NCBI GenBank assembly: GCA_003344405.1 | Contig: NOWV01000309.1 | Location: forward strand, 1-54,149 | Reading direction: 5' to 3' | Origin: Trichoplax sp. H2 | Lineage: Eukaryota; Placozoa; Uniplacotomia; Trichoplacea | DNA length: 54,149 bases | Part shown: positions 40,730 through 53,604 of the stretch, one piece after another | Layout of the letters: each line of letters opens with the position of its first letter | How positions within the stretch are numbered: the stretch's first letter is position 1 | Program-made: the position numbers and the translations under genes | Notes under the pieces: model-generated | Database searches by the model: none | Told to the model about the DNA's origin: nothing | Seen by the model: only the letters and a program-made list of their open reading frames with translations

Positions 40730-41617
40730 CAGCCATATATGAGATTGAGAGAAGTGGTTACTAATATTTAATATTAATATTAGGTTTCCAGAATATATTA
40801 TTAGTACTTGATGACAAGCGTATCTAATCATTTGTCAGTTCTGTCAATTAAACGCGATCATTGCTGTAAGGTACTATTGACAATTTAGCTAAACGATTTA
40901 TTTTGGTACTGTATATATCGCTGCGGTAATGACATACCGTTTTACTGTTTAAATATACACGTGTACGAGTATATATTTTGAGAATTTAGTGGTTCATGGT
41001 AATCGATAAATTAATCAACAATGTGCTATGGATATTACCAATCGTTCTCTTCGATCTTTTGGATAAATAATGTTAATTGATATCGTAGGAAATGTAACTG
41101 GCTTGATTACTTTATTAGATTTTGGAGAACGCTAGAAAATAGCGTGCACGGCAGTTTTTATAGGCACTGCAAAAATTAGTTGTTTTCATTTGCCAGGAAA
41201 GTAATAAATTTAAGATAACGGAAACAGTTGCTGCAATCTCTGGAAATGCCTAGATGGTGTCGCAAGTAATGCATGTTATTATTATTTTTGATTGATTTTA
41301 AATTAATTTAAAGATTTTGCCGTGAAACAGAGTCATTCAGTACCAATTATACCATAGGTCATTCCTTATTGAGTACTGCTATAGTTCTCAATGTTTACGA
41401 AGCTAAAGCGGTTCCCCGGTTTTTAAGCCCCATCATACTTTTGCTCGGTTATAGATTTTTAATACATTTATGTAAAGTAATAACAAATTTAAAATGTAAG
41501 ATCATTAAAAGCTGTGATCAAATAGTCGCAATGATTTAACGAAATAAAATACATCCAGTAGTGTTGTATTGATACAAAGACAAACGCATTTGCAAATCGG
41601 AAATTTATTACCAATTT
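40730..41617. other. Convergent spacer between KLHL and eIF4E
   Basis: The 3' ends of the two genes face each other here. AT-rich, no exon-like stretch, only one lone TACTGTA word near 40906 and no dense TACTG/CAGTA cluster, in contrast with the divergent spacers. Confidence 0.6.
41604..41609 (-). terminator. Poly(A) signal AATAAA of eIF4E
   Basis: AATAAA on the minus strand, 8 bases beyond the eIF4E stop codon. It would give a very short 3' UTR. Confidence 0.4.
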
Positions 41618-43912
41618 TTACAAATTAAAGCATAAAATTCTACAACCAATACAAAAGATAAATTTGAGACCATAAAGCACTTGCCCATCCTTTCGCAAGC
41701 AATCTGTCATGGTCTCTAAGATATACAGTAAATATTTATATTCAACGTAAAGACATCTAGCAATTACTAAGTAGTACATAGGCCGTTCTTTCAGAAACAA
41801 ATTGCTTGATTAGAATAAGTATTATGTCTGCATTAACGGTCAATTCGGTAAAATTAGTAGGATTTAAGCGTGTCATATCTCTTGCGTACTAGGGGATAGA
41901 TTTAACTCATTTATTAAGACTATCCGTACGCCGTGCATACGTGCAGATCGAAGGGTGTCAATACTACTAATAATTTTGCTATGGTATGATTGAAGCACGT
42001 TACTCTGTTGTTGTAGTAGCCGTCATTATTATCAATAGTTATATGATATTTAATAGAAAAAGCTTGTCTGTCCATTGAGTCTTAACAATTCGATATCACC
42101 TTAAAGCAAAATACATGCGACGACACAATCATATGGCATTTAACCGATAATAATAACCACTCGAATAACAAATAAGTTTACTACCATCAAGCGCTAAATT
42201 TTATACATATGTCTAGCGGTTGATCCAGTCTTGTTTGATGTAGCGACATGACTCTGCAATTTTCAAGGGATTATAATTTAGCAAACAGTTTGAACTACGA
42301 AGTATCAGGAATAGAAGTCCCTGGAAGTACTACTAAAATTGCTGCAATTTAAATTACAGATTTGCGTTAGACAATTGTAGTATACCTCATATACGAGGGG
42401 CGGTTTATCATGAGCGGACCCTGGAAATAGTTTTTCTTTAAAAAGACGCCTATTGCATATCGAATCACAAAAATAATCATTTATCAAATCAAATCATCAG
42501 AATAGTACTCTAATAAAGCAGAAAACAATCATAGTATACCCGATTCCAAGTATCCTGTCTTTATGAGTTGCATCTGTAGTCCAGATTGCTAACTTATCGG
42601 CTTTGCCTCTAATCTGGATGTAAGCTCCACAAATATCGTCACCGTTATCACCGAACATTTCCCCAATAAGACAAAATAGCTACGAGCATAAGAATTGTGT
42701 TATTGCTAAGCTGAATATAAAGGTAAAGATTTTAATTAAGTTCAAATTCAAAAAAACGGCAGCACAAATGTCCTGCGAATATTACAGTTTCAAGCCAAAG
42801 AGAATCTAAACTCTTTCGTCTATCCTTAGCTAGCTGTAGTAGCCATCTACCCCCTTTTTTATTTCGTTCATCTTCCCACATTGGTGAGATATTATCCTAA
42901 ACGAATCAGTACGGGTAACATGTTAGATGAGATACCTAGGTTACGGCATTGCAAATCAGCTAATAAGGTAATTAGAGTAAATTAGATAGCAAAGATTCAG
43001 TAGTATAACATGGTATGTTTCGTATCTACCATACTAACCAGTCGCTACATGCAAATAAAATGTTTAAAATTCACATTGCTATAGTAACTATCTGTATGGG
43101 ATTCACATATTGATAATTCTAAAGGACACTCTAGATAATTTCCTTGGAAAGGCTATATGTATTCACGAATATTAAGGGTTTTATCATCGTACCTTAAATA
43201 AGCAGTAATCACAACCAGCTTTCAGGTCGCTAGGCTTAACAACATGGTTAAAAAGTCTATCATGGAAATAAAGCCAACAATTTCATAATTTAATATAAGT
43301 TTTAGTGTATAGCTCGAGAAGTTATAAATTGAATTGCATTAGGACGATTATAGAGCAACTAAACACGAAGCAATTGGCGACATATTGCTATAAAGCTAGT
43401 CACTATAGACTTCTTAGATAAGCCATGGACGGTATCGCACTTACGCCCAAAAGTCTTCTACCTATTTCAAATCGGTTAAAATAATTTTGTATAAGGAAAA
43501 AAATTAATTCGCGGTTGAGTAGTAGAGCAAAAAATACGTAGGTACAGTATATCGAATAATGGAAACTTGTAAAACTACACTTAAACATACATTATCAAAG
43601 GAGGCTATTTGCTTCATGTTGTCCTCCCAACTTTTATTTTTGTCGTATTTAATATACCATAACTTCCACTGGTTTTGGAGCGGGTGCTTTGGTAGAAAAC
43701 TGCCTTCAATGTTTTTTGCATCTTTATCTTTAACAACTTTATTTTCTGCTTGCTGTACCTATTGAACATGCATTGAAGAATGTATTTAATTTATACAAGC
43801 AGATCATGCTTTACAAATAAGGAACAGAAGGAATAACAGTGACAATTATATATATATTCATTACCTCTTGAGTACTAGCTTCCTTTTCTAATTCCTGTGG
43901 CTCACATTCCAT
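41618..43912 (-). CDS. EIF4E: Translation initiation factor eIF4E (8 exons)
   Basis: mRNA cap-binding subunit of eIF4F. Exons: 43912-43865, 43758-43591, 43461-43445, 43256-43193, 42896-42786, 42679-42540, 42449-42386, 41713-41618; 708 nt, 235 residues (human 217). Landmarks: KHPLQNQWKLWYIKYDKNKSW with Trp60; VEDFW with Trp77, encoded mostly by a 17-base microexon; KPSDLKAGCDYCLFK; SPMWEDERNKKGGRW with the cap-stacking Trp106 and Glu107; CLIGEMFGDNGDDICGA; LAIWTTDATHKDRILGIGR with Trp169. All four key tryptophans and the phosphate-contacting basic residues near the end are in place. The eIF4G/4E-BP-binding VEDFW face is intact, so this is a canonical eIF4E and not the 4EHP type. The C-terminus runs about ten residues past the human end and is Cys-rich (FCIGCRILCFNL). 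The last exon uses the second AG of an AGAG acceptor. Confidence 0.95.
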
Positions 43913-43925
43913 TTCAGATTCAATA

Positions 43926-44532
43926 TGCAGTACTGTACCACCTACTGTACTTTGCAACGATCCAATAAACCTTCAAAAGATTCAATTTAGTGTTTCAACT
44001 ACAGTGACACTGCTTCAACGTGAATTATATTTATACAGTAAGTATTATTATAATTATAGTAGAGCAGTATTGTAGTGTAAAAATACTGCGCTGTACTGTA
44101 CTTGGTGTACAACTGTATGCAAGTTCACACGTGCCGTGGTGCCAGCTGAGATTTCTTTTAATTTAAAAGAAATGCTAAAACTTTTGCGAGGTTTAAGTGC
44201 CACTGTACCGCGTACAGTACAGTACTGTACAGTACCGATGAATTAATTGCCGCGATCCGTCGGCAAGTACTGTACTGTACAGTACAGTACTGTATAGTAC
44301 GGTACGGTACATTCGGAGTGGCTGCTACAGTATACAGTTCTGTACTGTTTACTGTACAGTACAGTACACTGTACTGTAGTGTACGTACAGTACTGTACAG
44401 TACTGTACACTACAGGCCGCATAGTACAGATTGGTGCAGCGTTGTGTTTCTTTCCTCTCTGAGAGGAAATCGCCGACTAGTGTACAGTACAGTATACTGT
44501 ATACCGCTCTAAAGTACTGTACTGTACTGTAT
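43926..44532. promoter_or_regulatory. TACTG/CAGTA palindrome cluster between eIF4E and STAMBP
   Basis: Scattered copies start next to the eIF4E ATG (CAGTACTGTACC at 43929) and become dense from 44090 to 44532. Long runs such as TACAGTACAGTACTGTACAG (44214-44234) and TACTGTACTGTACAGTACAG (near 44268-44288), then 44340-44405 and 44513-44531. It fills the gap between two divergent starts (43912 and 44620). Confidence 0.6.
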
Positions 44533-44556
44533 CTAGACAGTTGTGGATCAAGGGTT

Positions 44557-44565
44557 TATAAATAG
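44557..44565 (+). promoter_or_regulatory. TATA-box-like motif of STAMBP
   Basis: TATAAATAG about 55 bases upstream of the STAMBP ATG, just after the last TACTG copies. It is the best TATA match near any start in the window; at this distance the leader would be very short. Confidence 0.4.
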
Positions 44566-44619
44566 TTCACAACAGCCTTCGTACTTTACATTTACCGTCA
44601 TCCTGTAAGCAGATCTAAA

Positions 44620-47600
44620 ATGATGTCATCAGAATCGGCAACTCCTCCAGCTGAGCGTTTGCAGTCTCTGTCTGCTGTTGGAGCTTCTGTTCAGATAAAA
44701 AAAGATATTTCCCCTATAAAATATTTTAGGAGTGGTATTCAAATGGAGAAAGTGGTATGTGTAATGTCATATACTGCGATATAATATTGTAGTAGTAATT
44801 ATTTCTGGTATTTTATAACAGTGCCACTAAATAACATTTCATTTGAATGAAGTCCATTGTACTGAGCATTTTATTATTGTGGATGAAGCTGCAAATACGG
44901 CATGTACTTTACTGTGCCGATTGTGATTTACGACTGCTATTGAGTTACGACCGATAAACATAGTACAATATCAATCTGAAGATGTTGGGATATTAGCGCC
45001 GTTTTACTACATCTACAATTAATAGTCAAAGTTATTCATTACTGCCTTGGATTGTTAAATATCATATATTTTTCGATTAGTAAACTAGTGCGCACGCTTC
45101 GCGCTACTGACGTTATGAAAAACTAAAAATCATCGTAGGTACAGCAAATATGATTTCTGTAATAAATAAAATAGAATTCTTGATTAAAAATAGTATACTA
45201 CTACAGTACTCGTACTACTGTAAGCTCAATGGAGTAAAATGTTACACAGTACAGCTAAAAATTATAAGTAATAAAATGCAGTACGAGTATATACCGTATT
45301 TACTATTAGCCTTACCCACACACGATGTTGTGCGAAAGAGACTTCTGATCGTATTAATCATTAATTGATATTAGTTTTAGAACACTGTCATACCTGTTAG
45401 TATACAGTACTCTAAATTATAACCAGCATGTAACTGGCCGTTGGCTATACTGTTCTGATTACAAATTTCGGTAGTATTAGCTGCTGATCTCTTCGCGATG
45501 ATTGATATGCAAGTTACAGTTTGTAATATTAACAAGAAGTTTAGCTGTTGTTAAGGTTGGTTATTTGATTATGTTATTGCTCATTTAATTGATTACAGTA
45601 ATTAAGCATATTTTAAGAGGAAATCGACTTATGGGTTAGCGCCAAGGTCAGCAAGTAGGCCTTTGAGTGAGTAATATGGAGTGACAATAGGTCACTTGAG
45701 GACTAAGTTCATTTATGAGTTTCCCTGCCCTTCACTTAGCGTTTGTTATGCTAATTATATATATTTTATTGACTATCACGAAGTATCAGAATGGAATGTT
45801 GCGATAGTCCTGTAATTTGAAATACTATATCTACATTTTAAATTTTATCTATGGTTTGTTAGGCTAGAGCCTATGCTAAGGAAGGTGACTTAGAAAGAGC
45901 TTACAAAATACTGCATAGGTTTATCACGTAAGATGTTGTATTTATATACTAAAATGTAAAGTACTGTGGATGTATTGTCTTATCGCAGTATTAGCGTTAA
46001 CATTTCTATATGTTTATGTAGATTATTTATTGAAAAATTACCGAAACATCCGTTATACAAAAAAGCTGAAGCATCTAGGATGAAGGAATATTCAAAAGTA
46101 ATGTTTAAGTACGGATTTCGGATTAAGTGCTATGGAATTAGCTACTTTAGGTTTACTCATTAATACCAGAGGGTGCGATATAAGTATAAGTATATTTTAT
46201 CACAATGATATAAGGAGGTCGGTTACCGAAATTCGTAAATTCTAATCTTAGAAAATTCACGGGGCATTGGATTTGGCATCAGATATAAAACAGCGTCTTT
46301 CAGATCAGTATGCTACGGAGTATCAGTCATTTTTGGTAAATATTTTGATGCAATAGTTGGTACTTATATTTGCTTTCAAGTTTAATTAATATCTTTCTTT
46401 TTTATTTGTGGTATTCAGGAAAGACAGAAAAGAAATGAGATTGCAAAATTAGCTGAAGCTCAAAGCAAACTAGAGGAATGCAAAGATTATAATTTGAAGT
46501 CTGTTACCATGGATCCTGTAACGGATGATAGCCAGTCTGCTTTGATGGTTATTGAGGAGCAACATCCTGAAGTAGGCGCATTACGACGGTTACACTGTGA
46601 TACTGTCTATTAATTTATGATTTTGCTATTAGACGAGGCACGCAGTTCAACCGTAACTTTTGTATAAATGGTCGAAATTAACCTGAGTCGTCTTTCTGAC
46701 ATATTTGCACTCTCTATTTAGGATTCTATGAGCGATTACTGCAAACCAAAGCAGAATTATGAATCGTCCAGCAGCATGTAAACTAAAGAAATTAATCTTA
46801 CCGAAATTATTCTGCATAAATTTATTTTTAATAAGCGATATTTAGTTAATTTACCTATCACTTAATTTTTATCACAATAACAAATATATAGCGATTCATC
46901 GAATTATATACTCGAGCAGAGGAAGCCTTCAGTGGATAGATCATTAAAGCCTGCAACAAATATTAACGAGATAGGTCCTTATCTTTCCAATAAACATTCT
47001 TTATAGTCGTTTTTAAAGAAAATGGTTGTACTAAATGATAAGAAACATCATTATTTCACAGATTTACGGTAAAGTAATACTCTGCATCGTTTATGTTTAC
47101 AGTGTCTCCGACTCTGGATGGGCTGAGGTGTGTTAAAATTCCTGAACGTCTGCCTGAATATTTCTTAGCTGTGGTACAAAAAAATACTGCTTCTAACATT
47201 GAGACTTGCGGAATATTGAGCGGCCATTTGGTAATTTTTAAAATCAATAATAGATGGGTTTGTGATAGTTGTTACTTTGTGGCAAATATTAACCCTGTAA
47301 CGTTCAAATTAAATGGGATAAACAATGCTAGATGAAGGAGGTGTTTCAAGTAACTCACGTGATAATACCAAAGCAGCACGGAACCGCAGACAGTTGCACA
47401 ACTGAGGAAGAGGAAGAAATTTTCGATTATCAAGACAGTAGAGATTTAGTCACTCTTGGTTGGATTCACGTTAGTTTAAGTTATTTCAACATTTTGCTAA
47501 TGAAATGAATTAAGTATCTGCAACATAAGGAGAGAATATCAAGCTTTAATTTAAATTCATTTTATTCTTGCTCTAATTAAGTAGCAATAATCACTTAGGT

Positions 47601-48174
47601 CGGCTTAAACACTAATCTAGGTGATAGCTACAGAAAAGATGATAGGCTCTTGTGATAACTGATGGGGTATTAAAACTTACCTTTCGACAGTAAAGAGATA
47701 AAATTGATGCTTTTTTGTTAAATAGACTCACCCATCCCAAACTAGCTTTCTATCAAGCGTCGATCTACATACTCAATATTCATACCAAATAATGATGCCA
47801 GAGGCCATAGCTATTGTCTGTGCTCCAAGATATAATCAGTAGGCACTACTACAGATAGCATCATTGTATTAACGGTAGTCATAGTTAGATGGCTTCACAC
47901 CAGACTTGATATATTGTAATTCTTCAGGACAGGGTACTTTACTTTAACAAGAGATGATGGTCTAGATATCATTGGAAATTGTAAAGAAGTCGGATTTCAC
48001 CCACATCCAAGTCATCCAATACTATTTGAGGTTGGTTTGAATATTTAAAATATTTGCCCTTGAATGCATTTTTGGCAATAATTTAATACGCAGCAATTTC
48101 AAATGTAGGAATGTAAACATATCTGCCTTGATTCTACACATGAAGTACAACTTGTTGACCTTAGGAGCACCTAG
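44620..48174 (+). CDS. STAMBP: AMSH/STAMBP JAMM deubiquitinase (12 exons)
   Basis: Endosomal zinc metalloprotease that cleaves Lys63-linked ubiquitin on ESCRT cargo. Exons: 44620-44754, 45863-45927, 46022-46097, 46252-46335, 46419-46571, 46722-46777, 46922-46974, 47103-47230, 47332-47469, 47726-47838, 47928-48030, 48109-48174; 1170 nt, 389 residues (human 424). N-terminal MIT-like region: [52 protein letters not shown] charged helix follows ([20 protein letters not shown]), then [10 protein letters not shown] and [20 protein letters not shown]. Catalytic JAMM residues: Glu241 in NIETCGIL, His296 and His298 in WIHTH, Asp309 in SSVDLH; the spacings 55, 2 and 11 equal those of human E280, H335, H337, D348. 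Second zinc site: His311 and [13 protein letters not shown]. The HxH pair is split by an intron. The C-terminus ends VQLVDLRST, close to human. Two ATGs open the frame (44620, 44623). All phases join. Confidence 0.96.
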
Positions 48175-51097
48175 ACTAGAAGATAGTGATATGGGTTTTA
48201 GATGGAAATCGTTATAGTAAATTCTTTTTTACGAAAGCTGGCAAACACTGCATCGTCAAAAGTTGCCTAACATCGATGATTATTAGAATGTGTATATTGT
48301 GAGGGTGTGGCGCTAAGTGATGATATACCGTCTGCAAAATACAAAGTATGAGATTTATTAGAGTATGGCCAATTTTATTTGAGCTGTCACGAACTACGGT
48401 ACTACAAATATAAGTATTGATAGACTTTCAGTTTGCAATAGCAAGCACATGGTACACCAACGAGGTTACAAGATCTCATGCTAATAATGAGCTCGCAGAA
48501 AGTAACGTAGAACTGTGATTGGAATTTACCAACTAGAGACTTACTGTCTCCCTGTTGAGAATTTTAGTCTCAATTCCTAATTTAAAATTCAGATGATAGT
48601 AAATTTGTACTGTACAGTATTATGTATTTCCAGTAAGGATTTACAACTTTCTCGAGAGTCTACATTTGAAAAGCGATTATAAATGTTTAATGGCACCTCG
48701 TAATAAATATTGATATCGATGTTAACTGAACTTGTTTGAAGTGTAAAGGTTTTTCTAGTTAGTACTCCAGACAGAAGATGCCTTATAATTTTGACGTCAG
48801 CAGAACTTAATGGTAAAGTAATTATTCTACTTTTGACGGTTATAGAGCTAATACAGTAATCCTGATCATTTAAAGGTTTTCTGGTATTTCCTACTATTAA
48901 CACTCTTTCGCTACATTTCGGTTACAACTCGATATATTGGTGTGTAGTACCGTACTTTACAACATTGTACTATAAGTGCAGTGGAATGACGGAATACATC
49001 ACATTTTTGATATTGCAGTCTGTATCACTACATACTATACAGTATATTGTAAAACAAAAGTTGCGATATTCTGTCTATAGACATACATGCATACTGAGTT
49101 GAAAGTAGATGAATAGAAATACTATTCGGTACTTTCATTAAATAGCCACAATTAGCATGATTTACCGTGAATATCTTACGCCAAGGCAAGTGCAGATAAT
49201 ATATAATTATAATAAGAGAATTTACTACTGGTTGCTTCAGCAGAGCAATAAGGTTCTTAAGTAATACTATACTGCACTCCCAGTGTTACAGGTTTATCCT
49301 AACAGTGAGTATAGTACCTAACGCACAGAATCCTACCATTAAAAAATGCCCTATGTCATGGAAGAATCAATGATGTAAAAAGTTTTAGTCTTCATTAAAC
49401 GTTTGAAACGGCCAAGGATATCGTATCTCAAGTCAACCTTACTACGACATGTAACCGTCCCTAAGCCAGACATTAGATTAAAGGTAAAATTTAAAATACT
49501 ACGGCTTTTCTCGTGACCAACTGTGCAAATAGCATTCTCAACTTATAGATCACTTGGTGGTACTACAGAAACTTCTAATACTGCTAGTAAAAAATTGTAG
49601 AAAAGAATAAGATTTATAGTAATCATGGAGCAGTAGATTTTAAATTTACTGTAATCACGATAATTCTTTCGATCCAACGAAACTGGTGACCAGAATCAGC
49701 TATTTTTAATCGTGTTTTTATATTAAATAATCAAATATCAACCAATAAAACGATTATCAGAAAAGTATGCTGTCGCTATAATGATCAATAAATTAACACT
49801 TTGCTAAAGATATTAATACAAAATGCGAAAATTTACAGCATCGACTAAGGAAAGTATCAGTAAAAATTTAAAACGTTTATTAACGATAGAGGTACAGCTG
49901 GATATCGGAGAGGTGGCTAGTTTGTATGGTATAAAAATACTTACTACTATGCTATAGATTATAAATATTATTAGACTTTCCGTAACAGAAGTGTGGGTAT
50001 CTTGCTTCCGTATAACTAACTCATCTTCTCGAATTCTTTACTACTCCGATACAAAGGTGCCAAACTGTATCACCTTTCCTATACTATGCAGAGTTGTCAG
50101 TGGTATCTTAGCTTTAGAATTAAAATTGAACTAATCATAAAGTAGTCTTAAGCTGCTACAACTGATTAAAAAAGTTAAGATAGATTCTACCAGTGATTCT
50201 AAATCGATTCTCTCTAATTAAAGTGCAAATTTTATTATATAGACAAAAAGATTCTATCAGTATAATTAACGTGCATCGTATACGCTTATACGTTTTATAT
50301 CGGTTAAATTATACCTTGCAATACAAAATCGTAATACTTCAAAAAAATTAAGATTATGTAACAATGATAAATCATAACTTGGATAAAGATTACGATTCGA
50401 TTTTATGTTGAAGAAAAATATTCAAATGCTTTGAAAGCGGTATCAATTTATTTTTTACCGCATAACCGCGGCTAAGTAGATTCAGTAGCCATCTAATAAT
50501 TCTAGTATGTGGTACTTTGCTATTATGCGTACACTTATGATGTTCGGTTGTTAAAGTTCAAATAAAAAAAACAGTTCAAACTAGATCTAACTATGCATGG
50601 TGTCCTAAAGTATGCATAGTGTACAATCGTAAAGTAATATACTATTGCGCTCAATGACTCAAGTCTTATGAATCAATGGTAATTCAACAGTTATTTATGA
50701 TATCATGATTATGTTAATTATTTATTTTTCTGATATCAGTGCAAGTTCCATTTTGGAGTTATTTTTTAATGGCATACTTCTTATTAAATCATATTTTAAT
50801 AACCTGCAAAGTTAATAGGGTATACAGAGAGATCCTAATGTAAGATACGGTTTTATGAGTACTTATACTTTATTTAGTTGCAGTCTAATCTTTAGAATGA
50901 ATCATGTATTAAAATTCCGTAAGATGTTACAGTATAAGGTTAAACTGATAGTTTAATTATTATGAAATCGAGCATCTTTTGATCCGTACGGCGTATCTTA
51001 AATATTAAGAGTCAGGTTAAAACATTTGCAACGTAGTAAATTCTTAGCGATCACTAAAGCTAGCTCATACAGTAATATGTAATTATAATAGTTGATT
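48175..51097. other. Subtelomeric AT-rich region, no clear gene
   Basis: Contains one 104-codon minus frame (48589-48903) with no recognisable domain, starting at an ATG and ending near a TACTGTACAGTA word at 48608. Otherwise only short frames. An AGAGAC/GTCTC hairpin lies at 48535-48551. Confidence 0.45.
48589..48903 (-). CDS. Hypothetical 104-residue ORF
   Basis: Open from ATG without introns. Sequence is Ser/Thr/Ile-rich with no membrane segment, signal peptide or motif I know. It could be a degraded mobile-element fragment or chance. Codon and base use look like the surrounding non-coding DNA. Confidence 0.15.
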   Translation of the reverse strand: MLIVGNTRKPLNDQDYCISSITVKSRIITLPLSSADVKIIRHLLSGVLTRKTFTLQTSSVNIDINIYYEVPLNIYNRFSNVDSRESCKSLLEIHNTVQYKFTII

Positions 51098-51692
51098 TGG
51101 CTAAAGGATAGAATAGCGGCAAACTTGTGGTGTTTATGTGGAAAATACTACTCGATTGCTATATCGCTAGCGAAATGCCGCGTGAACATATTACGCAAAT
51201 TGAACACTTAGTATTTAGGATAGTAATAAATAACGAGATTTTGTAGGTACCGTAGTTGCCTTTTAGTCGCACATTAGGAAACATTAAGTTACGTTGAAGA
51301 AAATCTATCTTTGATTACTGCAGTAATTAAATCAAGCGATTAATATTAGTGCAACATCATCTTTTTGCCATTGTTTTAAAATCACCTAACGAACCTGGCT
51401 AAAGGATAGAACAGCGGCAAACTCGTGATGTTTATGTGGAAAATACTACTCGATTGCTATATCGCTAGCGAAATACCGCATGAACATATTGCGCTAATTG
51501 AACATTCAGTATTTGGGATAGTAATAAATAACGAGATATTGTAGGTACCGTAGTTGTCTTTTAGTCGTACATTAGGAAACATTAACGTACGTTAAAGAAA
51601 TCTATCTTTGATTACTGCTGTAATTAAATGAAGTGATTAATATTAGTGCAACATCATCTTTTTGCCGTAGTTTTAAAATCACCTAATGGATC
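51098..51692 (+). repeat. Tandem duplication of a 298-bp unit
   Basis: Copy 1 is 51098-51395 and copy 2 is 51396-51692. CTAAAGGATAGAA starts at 51101 and 51399, exactly 298 bases apart. The copies agree over almost their whole length with a few percent substitutions and single-base indels, for example CTGCAGTAATT against CTGCTGTAATT. No coding capacity is seen in the unit. A recent duplication; the unit may exist elsewhere in subtelomeres. Confidence 0.92.
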
Positions 51693-52925
51693 CTTCTGAT
51701 ACAGATATACGGGTATATGCCATACACGTAAATCACCGCAGTATGTTCGCCAGAGTCGAAGGCAGGATATGCTGTGCAGTATAGTATGTAAGTTGATGTT
51801 TACAGTACGCTGAGTTTGTTTATTGCCTTTGACATGAAATCTAGAATTTATTCTTTATTACTCTTTCACGCGCCGAAACTTCCTTGAAATATTTATACTT
51901 CCTGCATACGAGCGTCATAAGGTAATGGGACTCTAGTATTTTCCGGTGTACTGGATCTTGCGCAAGGTCTCGGTTAAAGTAATTTTCAAGTTAGTTAAAA
52001 ATCATTAGGAAGTGGTAAATATATTGCTTATAATACATATATTTTGCTAGTAAATTTTAAGTAACGGTACTTTACTTAATTGTTAGGATACTAATATGTA
52101 TACTCTTAGAGACATCGTCTTTCAAGCTGGATAGCATTTATACGTGCTTATGTACTGCTCAATACTACATAAGCAAGTAGTTATGATGTACTGTACGTTT
52201 TTAATACCAGATAATGCTTCTAATAGAACTACCTGCAAGTTTAACCGCTCCGATTTACGTCGTAACTATGATCTAGTGATAAATGGGAGTGTCTATGTAA
52301 AATTTATTACCATCTATTGTTAATAGATAGATTGAACGCGCACTTCATCAAGGCAACGAAAATCGAGTATAATCTTAGCCAGTATTCTTATGAATTACGT
52401 GGCGTACTATAAAGCCTTAATGTATAATCGTAAAAACGAAAGTAAATTTTACTACAGCAATACTTAAGTATGTTCTATTTGATTAACTTGTGCTGCTTTT
52501 TAGATTCATGCACAAATGCAACTATGGTTATTGTTGATGACTGCTGTAGCGCAAAATGTAGTGTAGGCGATGGCTGCAGAAATCACACTGTATTAACTTA
52601 GTAACCGAGCAAAATACGGTATAGGAGACTGCAACATAATTTACATTGTAACTACTGCATACCTCCTGCAAGTATTGCGATTAATTATGCACACACAAAT
52701 ACTGTGATTATAAAAAATGCTATACTGTACTATGATGGTACAGAAATGATACTTAATATGTGTTGTTCATTATATCAATATATATGATACCATATACCGC
52801 ACATTAACTTCGTCAGCTACGTCTTCATGTAACGCAGTATAGAAGAATAAAGTAACCTGGTATTTCCACCCTCGTGTTTGATTTTTCCTTGGGTGACATT
52901 AATAGTTATTTCGGAGTAATATCAA
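51693..52925. other. Subtelomeric region with nothing identified
   Basis: AT-rich with isolated TACTGTAC words (52190, 52724). No exon-like stretch, RNA gene or tandem array recognised. Confidence 0.5.
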
Positions 52926-53332
52926 ATGGCTACTTCAGAGAAGGCCACAGATCCTAAAATGGATGTTACTGAGATAAGGTACGGCATTACCTCTAATGAT
53001 TGGAAAGCTTATTCGAATGTTTTCGAGCAATAATGTGCGACGTCAATATTACGACAAATTTTCAGTATGCTCGTTATTTGGTTGCATTAGCCTTCGTGCT
53101 ATAAGATTCTGATAAATCTAGCACAATCAGGTTCCCTGACGTAAAGCTAATGAAAATTAACGAAATTTTAAGCACGGATTTTGAACTAACACATCCCATG
53201 GATGCTAAACGATACTATTTATTTACGGCTAAACAAAAAGAAAATGAATCTCTACAAAGTTTCGTCGCTCACGTCCAGCAAATTGCCTCCACCTGTAAAT
53301 TTGCGTCCAACACGCTAATATTCCATTGCTAG
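52926..53332 (+). pseudogene. Broken LTR-retrotransposon gag fragment
   Basis: The first piece (52926-53033) opens with ATG and gives a short Gag-like start (NDWKAYSNVFEQ) before a TAA. A second piece in another frame (53150-53332) carries the typical capsid-region pattern: YLFTAKQKENESLQSFV followed by an ..A..C.F segment. Between them are stops and a frame change, and nothing after 53332 resembles protease or reverse transcriptase. It resembles Gag of Ty3/Gypsy-like elements of invertebrates. No LTRs are seen. It is a dead remnant, about 550 bases from the telomere array. Confidence 0.7.
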
Positions 53333-53414
53333 GAACTACTCGAAAAAAGTTCATTACATAAAAATGAAAAAAAGAGAGGGACTGGAAACAAACTTACAGT
53401 ACAAACAATGTGGA

Positions 53415-53425
53415 GGGGGGGGGGG
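53415..53425 (+). repeat. G11 homopolymer
   Basis: Eleven consecutive G just after the gag relic, matching in length the run at 1221-1231. Confidence 0.8.
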
Positions 53426-53604
53426 TAATATTTTTTGAACTTACTACAATACGTAGGACTACCGTGAAGCGGTTGTTAATAGAGTAAAAGAATTAGTATT
53501 AGAACGAGCTACAGTATAGCGAACGAACTTAAAACATCTCAAACGCAGGCCACATCGATGACAACTCCAGAAAATTACGTAATAAAGCATGGTAATAAAA
53601 TTTC

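Noticed and set aside
41618-41713. Alternative frame reading DHDRLLAKGW for the last eIF4E exon
   Set aside because: It needs a different phase from the preceding exon; the chosen frame matches the eIF4E C-terminal pattern and joins in phase 0.
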